From Thermus aquaticus (lineage in GTDB: Bacteria; Deinococcota; Deinococci; Deinococcales; Thermaceae): DNA of 64,000 nucleotides. The stretch lies in assembly GCF_001280255.1 (NCBI RefSeq), contig NZ_LHCI01000106.1, positions 479,907 to 543,906 of the forward strand. Reading direction: 5' to 3'. The notes beneath the pieces were generated by a model. It was not told the origin of the DNA. It made no database searches and was given only the letters and a program-made list of their open reading frames with translations. The translations under genes and the position numbers were made by a program. Of the stretch, positions 44,699-53,298 are shown in pieces (positions within the stretch are counted from its first letter, which is position 1; the number at the start of each line of letters is the position of its first letter).

Positions 44699-45127
44699 CT
44701 ACTTGACCGGGGGACGGGACTTGAGCACGTCCTGTGGGGAGAGGGCCTTGGCCCTGGCCGCCTTGACCTCGGCGGCGGTGATGGGCTTGGCCTTAGACTT
44801 GGCGAAGGTGGTGAGGACGTAGTTGAGGACGTCGGCCACTTCCTGGTCCTTGAGCTGGCGGAAGGGGGGCATCACGCCGTTATAGGTCTTGCCCTCCACG
44901 GTCAGGGGGCCCTGCAGGCCGTAAAGGACCACCCGGACCAGGTACTCCCGCCCCCCCTTGGCCTGGACCACCTTGTCCAGGTGGGTAAGGGGTGGGAAAA
45001 CGCCAGGGATGCCTTGGCCGTTCGCCTGGTGGCAGCTTTGGCAATGGGCGGAGTAGAGTTTGGCCCCAGGACTTTGGGCCAGGGCCAAGAGTCCCAGGAA
45101 ACCCAAAAGGGGCAGAAGGCGCTTCAT
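44699..45127 (-). CDS. Periplasmic c-type cytochrome
   Basis: This 142-residue protein has a signal peptide (KRLLPLLGFLGLLALAQS) and one haem-binding motif CQSCH (about residue 31). Axial Met is probably in GVMPPFRQL, the usual M-P-P/M-P-x-F of class I cytochromes. An Ala/Lys-rich tail follows. It may feed a terminal oxidase or take electrons from the bc complex. Start ATG 45127 is leaderless. The reading frame stays open into the broken radical-SAM gene, but that is not a real fusion. Confidence 0.88.
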   Translation of the reverse strand: MKRLLPLLGFLGLLALAQSPGAKLYSAHCQSCHQANGQGIPGVFPPLTHLDKVVQAKGGREYLVRVVLYGLQGPLTVEGKTYNGVMPPFRQLKDQEVADVLNYVLTTFAKSKAKPITAAEVKAARAKALSPQDVLKSRPPVK

Positions 45128-45133
45128 GGTTTC

Positions 45134-45139
45134 ATAGTA
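45134..45139 (-). promoter_or_regulatory. -10 element of cytochrome c gene
   Basis: TACTAT on the minus strand, 6 bases before ATG 45127. Confidence 0.6.
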
Positions 45140-45155
45140 CGCCGGGGCCTCCCTC

Positions 45156-45937
45156 TCAGGCCAGGGGCATTTGTCCTGGGGTGTGGGCGCACCGGGGATC
45201 GGCGGCCAGGTAATCCCCGGTCTCGGCCCAGGCCCGGGCCCGGCTTCCCCCGCGGATCTCCCGGTACTCGCACAGGCCGCATTTCCCCTTGAGGAGCGCC
45301 TTGTTGCGGAGCTCCTGGAAAAGGGGCTTTCCCGGTAGATTTCCAAAAGGGGGCGTTCCCGCACGTTTCCGGCCGACAGGGGCAGGAAGCCCGAGGGATA
45401 GACCTCCCCCGTGGAGGAGACGAAGACAAAGCCGAATCCGTCGGAGAGGTGGATCCCCCGCCCCTCCCCCACCAAAGCCCCATCCTCCCCACCCTCCTTC
45501 CGCCTGCGCTCCAGGGCCACCCGGCGGAACATGGGGCCCTCGGTGGTGCGCACCTTGAAGGGGTAGCGGCGGGATAGGTCGTAGAGGAGGGGCATGACCT
45601 CCTCGTACTCCTGCGGCGAAAGCTGGTCCAAAAGGGCTCCCCGGCCTACGGGGACCAGGAAGAAGACCTCCCAGGTGGCTACCCCCTTGGCCGCCAGGAT
45701 CTCGGCGATGCCGGGAAGTTCCCGCCAGGTGCGCTGGGACACCGTGGTGTTGACCTGGGTCATCAGGCCCACCTCCCGGGCCCAGTCCAGGGCCTTCAGG
45801 GCCAGGGCGAAGGTGCCCTCCACCCCCCGGAAGCCGTCGTGGGCCTCGGGGTTCGCCCCATCCAGGGAGATGGCCATCTGGTGGACCCCTAAGGCCTTAA
45901 AGCGGGCCACCACCTCCCGGGTGAGGCGGGGGGTCAC
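45156..45937 (-). pseudogene. Radical-SAM/SPASM (NirJ-like) gene, N-terminus lost and frameshifted
   Basis: The homologous part begins TPRLTREVVARFKALGVHQMAISLDGANPEAHDGF, which in relatives follows ~120 residues with the CxxxCxxC Fe-S cluster; those residues are absent and the MBL gene ends 15 bases upstream. Reading is normal to LLEIYRESP near 45330, where AGCCCCTTTTCC lacks one C. One base shift restores LFQELRNKALLKGKCGLCEYREI and a tail ending PLA at 45156. With no cluster motif and a frameshift it should be inactive. Relatives make or modify haem (AhbD/NirJ type). Confidence 0.85.
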
Positions 45938-45952
45938 GGCGGGGGTTTTCCT

Positions 45953-46567
45953 CTATACCCCCAGTCTAAGGGCCAGGGCCTCCACCCTAGCCCGGTCCAG
46001 GGGCCCCCCGTGGCCCAGATAGACCCACTCCGCCTCCAGGTCCAGGATCTTGCGCACCGTGCGCCGAGCCAGCTCGTGGTCCTCGTTGATGAACCTGGGG
46101 GGAAGGCCCCCGCCCCTCAGGGCGTCCCCCGCCAGGAGGACCTTTTCCCGGTAAAGGCCCACCTGGCCCAGGGTGTGGCCGGGCAGGGCCACCACCCGCC
46201 AGCCATGGACCTCTTCCCCTTCCTCCACGGGCACCAAGGCCTCCTTGGGGATGGGCGGGCCCAGGTTGGCCAGGGCCTTGCCCAAAAGGGGGATGGGCAG
46301 GGGCGGGCGGGGTCTTTCCCCGGTCAGGTAGGGCCACTCCCTGGGGTGGGCCAGGACGGGGAGGCCAAAGCGCTCCCAGAGGGCTCTAGCCCCGCCGCTA
46401 TGGTCCAGGTGGTGGTGGGTGAGGAAGAGGAGCCGGGGCGGGGTCTTGAGGAGGGCAAGAAGCCTCCTGGCCTCCCAAGGGAGGCCCGCGTCCACCAGGA
46501 AGTAACCCTCCTCCAGGGGGACGCGGTAGAGGTTGGCGGCGAAGCGCAGGACCTCAGGCCCGCTCAC
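45953..46567 (-). CDS. Metallo-beta-lactamase-fold hydrolase
   Basis: This 204-residue enzyme has the binuclear metal motif [10 protein letters not shown] (HxHxDH), [12 protein letters not shown] (third His) and LLAGDALRG (bridging Asp). It resembles small MBL proteins of glyoxalase II or quorum-lactonase type; substrate unknown. GTG 46567 overlaps dxs by 14 bases. The broken radical-SAM gene starts just downstream. Confidence 0.88.
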   Translation of the reverse strand: MSGPEVLRFAANLYRVPLEEGYFLVDAGLPWEARRLLALLKTPPRLLFLTHHHLDHSGGARALWERFGLPVLAHPREWPYLTGERPRPPLPIPLLGKALANLGPPIPKEALVPVEEGEEVHGWRVVALPGHTLGQVGLYREKVLLAGDALRGGGLPPRFINEDHELARRTVRKILDLEAEWVYLGHGGPLDRARVEALALRLGV

Positions 46568-48401
46568 GGACCCGCTCCACCCCCATCTCCTCCAGAGCCT
46601 TGCGGATGCCCTCCGGGTCTATCCCCGCCTGGCGGTGGAGGCTCGGGATGGGCCCGTGCTCCAGGAAGCGGTCGGGAAGGCCCAGGACCCGGACCTCGGG
46701 CCTCAGGCCCATCTCGTTCAGGGCCTCCAGGACGGCGCTCCCGAAGCCGCCCATCTTCTGGTGGTCCTCCACGGTGAGGAGCTTGTAGCGGGAAAGCTTC
46801 CTTAGCATCTCCCGGTCCAGGGGCTTGAGGAAGCGGGCGTTCACCACGCCCACCCTGGGGTCGTCCCCGGCGGCCTCGAGGGCGTACCTCAGGGTCTTGC
46901 CGAAGGCCAGGATGTAGACCTCCGTCCCCTCCTTAAGGACCTCCCAGGTACCCCAGGCGATCTCCGGCCAGAGGCCCTCCTCCACCCGCTCCACGTTGTC
47001 CCGAGGGTAGCGGATGGCCACGGGGCCCCCGACCTCCAGGGCCTTCTTGAGCATGGCCCGAAGCTCCAGGGCGTCCTTGGGGGCGGCGATCTGGAAGTTG
47101 GGAATCGTCCTCAGGTAGGCGATGTCAAAGACCCCGTGGTGGGTGGGCCCGTCCGCCCCCACCACCCCGGCCCGGTCTATGGCGAAGACCACCGGCAGGT
47201 TCTCTATGGCCACGTCGTGGATGGCCTGGTCGTAGGCCCTTTGGAGGAAGGTGGAGTAGATGGCCACGATGGGCTTCATGCCCTTAAGGGCTAGGCCCGC
47301 CGCCGTGGTCACGGCCACGTCTTCGCAGATGCCCACGTCCAGGTAGCGCTCGGGGTGCTCTATGGAGTAGCGCACCAGCCCCGAGCCCTCCCGCATGGCA
47401 GGGGTGATGACGAAAAGCTTGGGCTCCAGGTGGGCCAGCTCCGTGACCGCATCCCCGAAGGCCTGGCTCCAGCTATAGCCCTTGGAGACCTTCTCCGGCT
47501 TCTCGGGGTTGAAGCCGGGGGGGCCGTGCCAGTAGATGGGGTCGGCCTCGGCCACCTTGTAGCCCTTGCCCTTCTTGGTGACCACGTGGAGGAGCGTGGG
47601 GCCCTCCAGCTCCTTGAGGTGCTCCAGGATGTGGATGAGACCCTTGAGGTCGTGCCCGTCCACGGGGCCCACGTAGCGGATTCCCCAGGCGTAGAAGGGG
47701 TTCTCCTGGTGAAGGAGGAGCTTGGCCGCCTCCTTGGCCCGGTCCACCAGGCCAAAGAGCTGGGGAGAGATGCGCTCCAGGATGTTTCGGCCCAGCTTCT
47801 CCGCGTCCTGGACCCACTTTCTTATTTGGAGTTCCTTGAAGTACTTGTTGAGGGCCCCCACGTTCTCGGAAATGCTCATCTCGTTGTCGTTGAGGATGAT
47901 GAGCATCCGCTTCTGGAGCTCCCCGATCTTGTTGAGGGCTGCTAAGGCCATCCCCCCCGTCAGGGCCCCGTCCCCGATCACCGCCACCACGTGGTGGTCC
48001 TCCCCCCGGAGGTCCCGGGCGAGGGCCATGCCCAGGGCGTTGGCCAAGGAGGTGGAGGCGTGCCCTACGGTGATGGCGTCGTGGGGGGACTCGGAGACCT
48101 TGGTGAAGCCGGAGATCCCCCCTTCCTGGCGCAGGGTGTGGAAGCGGTCCTTGCGCCCGGTGACCAGCTTGTGGGCGTAGGCCTGGTGGCCCACGTCAAA
48201 GAGGATCTTGTCCTTAGGGGACTGGAAGACCCGGTGCAGGGCCAGGATGAGCTCCACCGCCCCCAAGGAGCTGGCCAGGTGGCCGCCGTTTTGCGCCGTG
48301 ACCCGGATGATCTCGCTCCGTATCTCCTCGGCCAGGAGGAGAAGCTCCTCCAGGCTAAGGTTCTTAAGGTCCTCGGGGCCGTTTACCTTTTCCAAGACCA
48401 T
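46554..48401 (-). CDS. dxs: 1-Deoxy-D-xylulose-5-phosphate synthase
   Basis: This is the first enzyme of the MEP isoprenoid pathway, joining pyruvate and glyceraldehyde 3-phosphate. The 615 residues include thiamine-diphosphate sites ([17 protein letters not shown] region, [27 protein letters not shown]), the catalytic [16 protein letters not shown] and the C-terminal transketolase domain. IspF of the same pathway is 9 kb away. ATG 48401 is 9 bases after the upstream lipoprotein stop. Confidence 0.97.
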   Translation of the reverse strand: MVLEKVNGPEDLKNLSLEELLLLAEEIRSEIIRVTAQNGGHLASSLGAVELILALHRVFQSPKDKILFDVGHQAYAHKLVTGRKDRFHTLRQEGGISGFTKVSESPHDAITVGHASTSLANALGMALARDLRGEDHHVVAVIGDGALTGGMALAALNKIGELQKRMLIILNDNEMSISENVGALNKYFKELQIRKWVQDAEKLGRNILERISPQLFGLVDRAKEAAKLLLHQENPFYAWGIRYVGPVDGHDLKGLIHILEHLKELEGPTLLHVVTKKGKGYKVAEADPIYWHGPPGFNPEKPEKVSKGYSWSQAFGDAVTELAHLEPKLFVITPAMREGSGLVRYSIEHPERYLDVGICEDVAVTTAAGLALKGMKPIVAIYSTFLQRAYDQAIHDVAIENLPVVFAIDRAGVVGADGPTHHGVFDIAYLRTIPNFQIAAPKDALELRAMLKKALEVGGPVAIRYPRDNVERVEEGLWPEIAWGTWEVLKEGTEVYILAFGKTLRYALEAAGDDPRVGVVNARFLKPLDREMLRKLSRYKLLTVEDHQKMGGFGSAVLEALNEMGLRPEVRVLGLPDRFLEHGPIPSLHRQAGIDPEGIRKALEEMGVERVRERA

Positions 48402-48410
48402 GCTTCACCT

Positions 48411-49055
48411 CTAGCGGAAGTTGCGCTCCACCAGGATCCGCCCCTCCCGGGTGCGCACCTCCCCCACCCTGGGGGCGAACCAGACCTCGCGGATGTCCTG
48501 GCTTCGGCTGTCCCGGAAGGTCTGGCGGATGCGGTAGATGCGGAAGGTCCCCGCCGGCACCCGCACCTCCCGCTCCTCCAGGACCTCCATCTCGTAGGCC
48601 AGGGTGCCCTGGGCCAGGGGCTCCCGGCCCGAGGGGGTGAGGAGCTCCACCCTGACCTCCGTGCTCCCGCCCCAGCGCTGGCCGGGGGCCAGGAGGGCCT
48701 CGGGGGGGTACTCCAGGAGGGGAGGGGAGAAGACCACCCGGGCCGAGGGCTCCTGGAATCCCAGAAGCCTCACGCCGAAGGCCCCCACCTGGCGGAAGTA
48801 GGTCCGGTCCTCCCCCCGGCCAAAGACCCGGAAGCGGAGGGCCCCCTGCCCCTCATAGGCCGCCGGGCCTTCCACCCGCATGCGGTAGGGCGGGGAGGAT
48901 AGGGGCTCTCCCTCGGGCACGTAGACCCACTCCAGCCCGGTGCTGGCGGGGTAGAAGGCCTTCTCCTCCAGAAGGGGGCGAGCCTCCGGGGCTTGGGTCA
49001 CCTGGGGGGCGCAGGCGGCGAGGGCCAGGGCGAGGGCCATGAGATACCGCTTCAT
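48411..49055 (-). CDS. Hypothetical lipoprotein
   Basis: This 214-residue protein has a lipoprotein signal peptide, MKRYLMALALALAAC, with the lipidated Cys at 15. The mature part is beta-rich with a DUF-like pattern (FYPASTGLEWVYVPEGE...FRIYRIRQTFRDSRSQDIREVWFAPRVGEVRTREG), similar in outline to surface proteins that measure or bind small ligands. No family is certain. Leaderless ATG 49055 follows TAAACT by 7 bases. Confidence 0.75.
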   Translation of the reverse strand: MKRYLMALALALAACAPQVTQAPEARPLLEEKAFYPASTGLEWVYVPEGEPLSSPPYRMRVEGPAAYEGQGALRFRVFGRGEDRTYFRQVGAFGVRLLGFQEPSARVVFSPPLLEYPPEALLAPGQRWGGSTEVRVELLTPSGREPLAQGTLAYEMEVLEEREVRVPAGTFRIYRIRQTFRDSRSQDIREVWFAPRVGEVRTREGRILVERNFR

Positions 49056-49062
49056 GGTACGG

Positions 49063-49068
49063 AGTTTA
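49063..49068 (-). promoter_or_regulatory. -10 element of lipoprotein/dxs operon
   Basis: TAAACT (minus), 7 bases before ATG 49055, overlapping the end of the upstream coiled-coil gene. Confidence 0.55.
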
Positions 49069-49461
49069 CCGCCTACCTTCCCGTAGGCTGGCCAACACTT
49101 CCCGGAGGTCGGCCAGGTGGGCCTCCAGCCTTCTGGCGGCCTCCAGGTCCCCCTTGGCCAGAGCCCTTTCCGCCGCCAGGCTCTCCAGGAGGGCCACAAG
49201 CCGCCTCCTTTCCTCCCGCACCTCTTCCAGGGCCATCTCTAGCTCCTCCCGCGTCTTGGGGAGGAGGTGGGGGGCGGCCAGGGCCTGGGAAAGCTCCCTT
49301 TCCCGCCCCTCCAGGGCCTTGAAGGCGGCCTCCACCTCGCGAAAGTCCACCAGCCCCTTCAGGTGGCGGCGCGCCCAGGCCCACCCCTCCTGGGGGCGGA
49401 GGAGGTAGGCCAGGGCCAGGAGGAGGAGGGCGAGGAGGAGGATCTCCAGGACCTGGGGCAT
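49066..49461 (-). CDS. Membrane-anchored coiled-coil protein
   Basis: This 131-residue protein has one N-terminal membrane segment (residues 4-22) and then about 100 residues of charged heptad-like helix (EVEAAFKALEGRERELSQALAAP...ALEEVREERRRLVALLESLAAERALA). Its ATG follows the pspA stop with no gap, so it is likely a partner of PspA at the membrane. No named family. Confidence 0.72.
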   Translation of the reverse strand: MPQVLEILLLALLLLALAYLLRPQEGWAWARRHLKGLVDFREVEAAFKALEGRERELSQALAAPHLLPKTREELEMALEEVREERRRLVALLESLAAERALAKGDLEAARRLEAHLADLREVLASLREGRR

Positions 49462-50124
49462 CTAGGCCTGGCCCAGCTCCCGCTTGAGGCGGAGGAGCTC
49501 CTCCTCCACCTCCTTGTCGGCGGACAGGGCGGAAAGCTCCTTGTCCAGGTCCTGGCCGTCCAGCTCCTTCAGGGCCTCGTGCCGGTCCTCCATGGCCAGG
49601 ATGCGGGCCTCCATCTCTTCAAAGGCCTCGAGGGCCGGGTGCCTTTCCAGCCGGGACCCCATGCGGCGCACGGCCTCGGCGGCCTCCACCCCCTTCTTGC
49701 GGGCCAGAAGGAGCTTCTTCCTGGCCTCGGCCTCGTCTATCTTGGCCTCGAGGGCCTTCAGCTGGGTCATGAGGCGGTCGGTGAGGCCCTTCTGCTCCTC
49801 AAGCTGGGCCTTGAAGCCTTCGGCCAGGTCCAAAGCCCGCTTCCTGCGCCTCAGGGCCTCCTTGGCCAGGTCCTCGCGCCCGGCCTTCAAGGCCTCCTTG
49901 GCCTTCTCTTCCCAGAGGGCGGCCTCCTTTAGGTGGCTTTCCACCTCCCGCTCCAGGCGCTTGGCCTCGGCCATGGCGGCCGCCACCTGCTCCCGGGCCT
50001 CCTTGAGGGCCTCTTTCATGTCCAGGACGGCCTGCTCAATGATCTTCTCCGGGTCCTCGGCCCGGCGGAGAAGGTCGTTGAGGTTGGCCCGGATGAGCCG
50101 GCTGATGCGGTCCAGCAGGTTCAT
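49462..50124 (-). CDS. pspA: PspA/IM30-family membrane-repair protein
   Basis: This 220-residue all-helical ESCRT-III-like protein has LLDRISRLIRANLNDLLRRAEDPEKIIEQAVLDMKEAL, the family N-terminus, and a long coiled coil. It polymerises on damaged membranes and in other bacteria is part of the phage-shock response. ATG 50124 has GGAGG 6 bases upstream; GTG 50127 is next to it. It is cotranscribed with the coiled-coil gene. Confidence 0.92.
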   Translation of the reverse strand: MNLLDRISRLIRANLNDLLRRAEDPEKIIEQAVLDMKEALKEAREQVAAAMAEAKRLEREVESHLKEAALWEEKAKEALKAGREDLAKEALRRRKRALDLAEGFKAQLEEQKGLTDRLMTQLKALEAKIDEAEARKKLLLARKKGVEAAEAVRRMGSRLERHPALEAFEEMEARILAMEDRHEALKELDGQDLDKELSALSADKEVEEELLRLKRELGQA

Positions 50125-50159
50125 CACTTACCTCCAAGAAGAGTATGCCACACCCCGGG

Positions 50160-50188
50160 TTGACGGGAAGGAAAACCGGGGGTAGGGT
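50160..50188 (+). promoter_or_regulatory. Promoter for small ORF at 50200
   Basis: TTGACG (50160-50165), 17-bp spacer, TAGGGT (50183-50188). Transcription should start near 50195. Confidence 0.55.
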
Positions 50189-50199
50189 GGCTCTGGGAC

Positions 50200-50307
50200 G
50201 TGGTTCGGGCGGAGGCCATCACCAGAATCCCCTTCGTCCTAGGCTCTTTGGCCGCCCCGGTCCTCCTCTTGGCCTCGGCCCGCTTCCGAAGGCAGGTGGC
50301 GGTGTGA
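50200..50307 (+). CDS. Possible 35-residue single-membrane protein
   Basis: A short ORF (MVRAEAITRIPFVLGSLAAP...ARFRRQVAV) consists of a polar N-terminus, one hydrophobic stretch (about residues 11-26) and a basic tail, the layout of a small membrane protein. It starts with GTG about 5 bases after the predicted transcription start and stops at the TGA that opens a family A repeat. It could instead be the 5' part of a non-coding RNA. No family is recognised. Confidence 0.35.
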   Translation: MVRAEAITRIPFVLGSLAAPVLLLASARFRRQVAV

Positions 50308-50399
50308 TACCACCCCATGCTGGCTTGCGCCAGCATGGGGGCCCCGGCAAAAGGTTCCTGGGGAAGTTACTAGACATGGTGGGGGAAACAAGGGTATGA
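50305..50399 (+). repeat. Family A palindromic repeat, full copy
   Basis: Starts TGATACCACCCC; hairpin CCCCATGCTGGC...GCCAGCATGGGG, then GGGGCCCCGGCAAAAGGTTC, CTGGGGAAGTTACTAGACATGG and GAAACAAGGGTATGAG. The ATG at its right end (50396) is the start codon of the next gene. Confidence 0.9.
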
Positions 50400-51133
50400 G
50401 AAGGTGGATCTGGCTCTTCCTTTTGGGGCTTGGGGCCCTGGCCCAGGGTCGCCTCGAGGCCGGGGCCTACTTCCAGGGCGGGCTTTTCCCCACCCTGGAG
50501 GCCGGCTTTGCCCTGGAGGAGGGGGAGGTCTACCTGCGCCTCCAGCCGGGCCGGGGGGGGCTGGGCTACCTGGGGGGGGTCGCCCTGGGGCCCCTCGGCT
50601 ACCTGGGCTACGGGCTCCAGGGGGAGGTGGGGGAGGGGGGCCTGGGCGGGGCGGTCTTCCTGGAGGGCGGGGCGGGCCCTCTGGCCCTGGAGGGAAGGCT
50701 TTCCTACCGCCCCCAAGCGGCTTTTCCCCTTTTCCCCGAGGAGGGGCTTTGGGGGAGGTTCGCCCTCCGCTACCGCCTGGCCCCCAAGGAGGTGGTGGGC
50801 CTCCTACTGGAAGGGGGGCGGGCCGAGGCCACCTACGCCCTGAGGGAGGGGGCCACCTACACCCTGGGACTGGGGGTGGCGGGGTTGCCCTACCTGGTCC
50901 TGGGCTTTAAGGGGGAGATGGGGGAGGGCGGGGAGGTTCTGGATCTGGCCCTGCGCCTTGGGGGGGTGAACCGCCTCGAGGGGGGCCTTTACTTAGGGGA
51001 GGCTAGCCTCCTTTTCATCCTTTCCCATCCTTGGGCGGGTAGCCTCACCCTGTGGCTTGGGGACCTGGGCCTGGAGGCGGGCTTTCGCGAGAGCCCCTAC
51101 GCCTGGGTCCGCTACGCCTGGAGGTGGCCGTGA
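50396..51133 (+). CDS. Exported beta-barrel-like protein
   Basis: This 245-residue protein has a short signal peptide ([18 protein letters not shown]) and then Gly/aromatic alternating strands (GAYFQGGLFPTLEAGFALEEGEVYLRL...YGLQGEVGEGGLGGAVFLEGG), the pattern of an outer-membrane beta barrel with Trp/Tyr girdles (SPYAWVRYAWRWP at the end, terminal aromatic region). Family unknown. The start codon comes from a family A repeat. It overlaps the LolA-like gene by ATGA. Confidence 0.7.
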   Translation: MRRWIWLFLLGLGALAQGRLEAGAYFQGGLFPTLEAGFALEEGEVYLRLQPGRGGLGYLGGVALGPLGYLGYGLQGEVGEGGLGGAVFLEGGAGPLALEGRLSYRPQAAFPLFPEEGLWGRFALRYRLAPKEVVGLLLEGGRAEATYALREGATYTLGLGVAGLPYLVLGFKGEMGEGGEVLDLALRLGGVNRLEGGLYLGEASLLFILSHPWAGSLTLWLGDLGLEAGFRESPYAWVRYAWRWP

Positions 51134-51768
51134 TGCGCCTATTGCTGACCCTTTTCCTCGTTTTGGCCCCGGCTTTGGCCCAGTCTGTAGAGGAGATCCT
51201 GGACCGAGTGGAGAAGAACCTCACCGAGCCCTGGCAGGCGGTGGTGAGGGGCACCTTCCAGGGCCCCTCGGGCCCGGAGGAGCTGGAGGCCAGGGTCTAC
51301 GCCATCCCCAAGGAGGACCTCTTCCGCATAGAGTTCCTAAAGCCCGCCTCCTTGGAGGGCAACTTCACCGTGATCACCGCCAAGGAGGTCTGGAACTACC
51401 TCTACCTCACCAACCAGGTCATCATCTCTCCCCGGGAGAAGGCCCAGGTCCAGGGGCTGGGCTTCTCACCCCAGACCTTCGGGGACCCCAAGGCCCTGGC
51501 CAAGGAGGTGAGCCTCCGCCTGGTGGGGGAGGAGCGCCTTCCCGAGGGGGTGGCTTGGAAGCTTGCGGGCCAGGCCAAGGGGAACCAGGGCTTCGCCCAG
51601 CTGGAGCTTTACGTCCTCAAGGCCGACCCCCGCCCGGTGCGCTTCCTCTTCCGCGACGAGGGGGGGAAGGTCCTGGCGGACCTAAAGGTGGTGGCCTTCA
51701 GGCGGGCGAACCTGACCCCGGCGGCCCTCAAGCGCTACCCTAAAGATGCCCAGGTGGTCCGCCGCTAA
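51133..51768 (+). CDS. LolA-like outer-membrane lipoprotein carrier/sorting protein
   Basis: This 211-residue protein has a signal peptide (MRLLLTLFLVLAPALAQS) and a LolA/RseB-type half-barrel: SVEEILDRVEKNLTEPWQAVVRGTFQG...GNFTVITAKEVWNYLYLTNQVII. Such proteins carry lipoproteins or other lipids through the periplasm. Its coupling to the barrel-like protein suggests a role in building it. The TAA stop is the first three bases of a family B repeat. Confidence 0.82.
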   Translation: MRLLLTLFLVLAPALAQSVEEILDRVEKNLTEPWQAVVRGTFQGPSGPEELEARVYAIPKEDLFRIEFLKPASLEGNFTVITAKEVWNYLYLTNQVIISPREKAQVQGLGFSPQTFGDPKALAKEVSLRLVGEERLPEGVAWKLAGQAKGNQGFAQLELYVLKADPRPVRFLFRDEGGKVLADLKVVAFRRANLTPAALKRYPKDAQVVRR

Positions 51769-51869
51769 GTACCCCGCCGTGGCTCTTGCCACGGCGGGGG
51801 CCCCAGAAAAGCCCTTCCAAAGACCAGACTTGGGCACCCCATGTTGCGAAACCAGAGCGCGGGCACTTA
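51766..51869 (+). repeat. Family B palindromic repeat (copy B3)
   Basis: This 104-bp element runs from TAAGTACCC to GGGCACTTA. Hairpin CCCCGCCGTGGC / GCCACGGCGGGG is a compensated variant of the B2 stem. Its left TAA is the stop of the LolA-like gene and its right end, read on the other strand, is the TAA stop of cysK. Confidence 0.92.
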
Positions 51870-52778
51870 GTCGGCGTAAAGGGGGGTGGAGAGGTACTTC
51901 CAGCCCCCGTCCGGGCTGATGCAGGCCACCCTCTTCCCGGGGCCCAGTTCCCGGGCCACCTGCAGGGCGGCCCAGACGATGCCCCCGGAGCTCATCCCCA
52001 GGAAAAGCCCCTCCTCCCGGGCCAGCCTCCTGGCCAGGGGAAAGGCGTCCTCCTCCCACACCTGGATGACCCCGTCCAGAAGGGAAAGGTCCAGGTTCTC
52101 GGGGATGAAGCCGGGACCCATCCCCTGGAACTGGTGCTGGCCCATCCTGCCGCCGGAGAGGACGTTGGAGCGGGCGGGCTCCACGGCGATGACCCGCACC
52201 CCTGGGATGCGCTCCTTGAGGTAGCGCCCCACGCCGCTGATGGTGCCGCCGGTCCCCGAGCCGTAGACGAAGGCGTCAATGCGCCCCTCGAGGGCCTCGT
52301 AAAGCTCGGGCCCCGTGGTCTCGTAGTGGGCCCGCACGTTGGCGGGGTTTTTGAACTGGTCCGGCATAAAGGCCCCGAGCTCCTCCTTGAGGCGCAAGGC
52401 CTCCTCCCTGGCGGCCAGCATCCGCCTTTCGGGGTCGGTGAGGACCAGCTCCGCCCCGAAGGCCCTCAGGACCCGCTTCCTTTCCTCCGACATCTGGGCG
52501 GGCATGGTGAGGATGAGGCGGTAGCCCCGGCTGGCGGCGATCATGGCCAGGCCGATGCCGGTGTTGCCGCTGGTGGGCTCCACGATGACCTGGCCGGAGC
52601 CGGGGCGCAGGAGGCCCCTTTCCTCGGCGTCCCGGATCATGTACCAGGCGGGGCGGTCCTTGATGGAGCCCCCGGGGTTCTGCCCCTCCAGCTTGACCCA
52701 GACCTCGGCCATGCCCGGCTCCACCACCTTCTCCAGGCGCACCACCGGGGTCTTGCCGATCACCCGCTCTACCCGCAT
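51867..52778 (-). CDS. cysK: Cysteine synthase (O-acetylserine sulfhydrylase)
   Basis: This PLP enzyme makes cysteine from O-acetylserine and sulfide. The 303 residues contain the PLP-lysine motif NPGGSIKDRPAWYMI, EPTSGNTGIGLAM, the phosphate loop GSGTGGTISGVGRYL and SSGGI near the C-terminus. CysK and CysM cannot be separated with certainty. ATG 52778 is leaderless. Its stop codon belongs to repeat B3. Confidence 0.94.
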   Translation of the reverse strand: MRVERVIGKTPVVRLEKVVEPGMAEVWVKLEGQNPGGSIKDRPAWYMIRDAEERGLLRPGSGQVIVEPTSGNTGIGLAMIAASRGYRLILTMPAQMSEERKRVLRAFGAELVLTDPERRMLAAREEALRLKEELGAFMPDQFKNPANVRAHYETTGPELYEALEGRIDAFVYGSGTGGTISGVGRYLKERIPGVRVIAVEPARSNVLSGGRMGQHQFQGMGPGFIPENLDLSLLDGVIQVWEEDAFPLARRLAREEGLFLGMSSGGIVWAALQVARELGPGKRVACISPDGGWKYLSTPLYAD

Positions 52779-52784
52779 ACCCCC

Positions 52785-52790
52785 ACTATA
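52785..52790 (-). promoter_or_regulatory. -10 element of cysK
   Basis: TATAGT (minus), 6 bases before ATG 52778. Confidence 0.6.
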
Positions 52791-52848
52791 GGGCCGTTAA
52801 GGTGGGGAAGTGGTGCCTTAGGCAAGGAAGAATCCCCCTTCCAGGGCT

Positions 52849-53118
52849 TTACCCAAAACTCCTTCCTCGCCCTCCCTTAGCCTGCTTCAAGAGTTCTTGG
52901 GTGACTTCATAGTTGAGCAGGCGAACCAGGCCCCTCAGGAGCAGGTACGGACCATCCCTCTCGCTGGGCAGCCCCAGCTTGCCCCCGAGCTGCAAAAGAA
53001 ACCCCTTGAACGGATCCCCCAACCGCACAGTCGGTGGAGGCGCTTATCGGGGGAAAACGCTCGCAAAACGGCCCGTGAACTCCTGGAGCCTGGCCTCGGC
53101 CACCTTGAGCATGTCCAT
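52849..53118 (-). pseudogene. Probable transposase-like gene remnant with in-frame stop
   Basis: On the minus strand ATG 53118 opens MDMLKVAEARLQEFTGRFASVFPR then TAA (53046-53044). The same frame continues as PFKGFLLQLGGKLGLPSERDG, LLLRGLVRLLNYEVTQELLKQA and ends TAA at 52849. Both halves look like the ends of a larger helical protein; N-terminal text of the form RF-x-x-x-FPR and a C-terminal Leu/Arg-rich helix are common in IS4/IS701-type transposases of Thermus, so an internal deletion plus a stop codon is likely. The assignment is tentative. Codon use is less GC-biased than in neighbours. Confidence 0.45.
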
Positions 53119-53298
53119 GGATCACCCCCGGTACCAGATACGGGCTGCGCCCGCAAGGGGAGATTTACCACGAAACGGAGATGTGGGTAAAGTCCTGCCC
53201 TTCCCCTTTTTTCGGAGGCGGGGTTCTGGTAGGCTAAGGGGAGCAAGCCTCTTTGGGGCCCCTACCCCAAATGAACCCCAGCTTGCGAAAGGGTGAAC
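53119..53298. other. Non-coding spacer before slyD
   Basis: No gene is seen. It is less GC-rich than average. CCCCTTTTTTCGG at about 53205 could end transcription; GAAAGGGTGAAC before the slyD ATG is a weak ribosome-binding site. Confidence 0.4.

Noticed and set aside
44699-45937. A single 412-residue radical-SAM/cytochrome c fusion
   Set aside because: The middle is an Arg/Ser/Pro-rich frameshift product; the cytochrome has its own leaderless promoter and signal peptide.
52897-53190. Plus-strand 97-codon frame in the region after cysK
   Set aside because: No promoter or ribosome-binding site; the minus strand shows a better, though broken, protein pattern.
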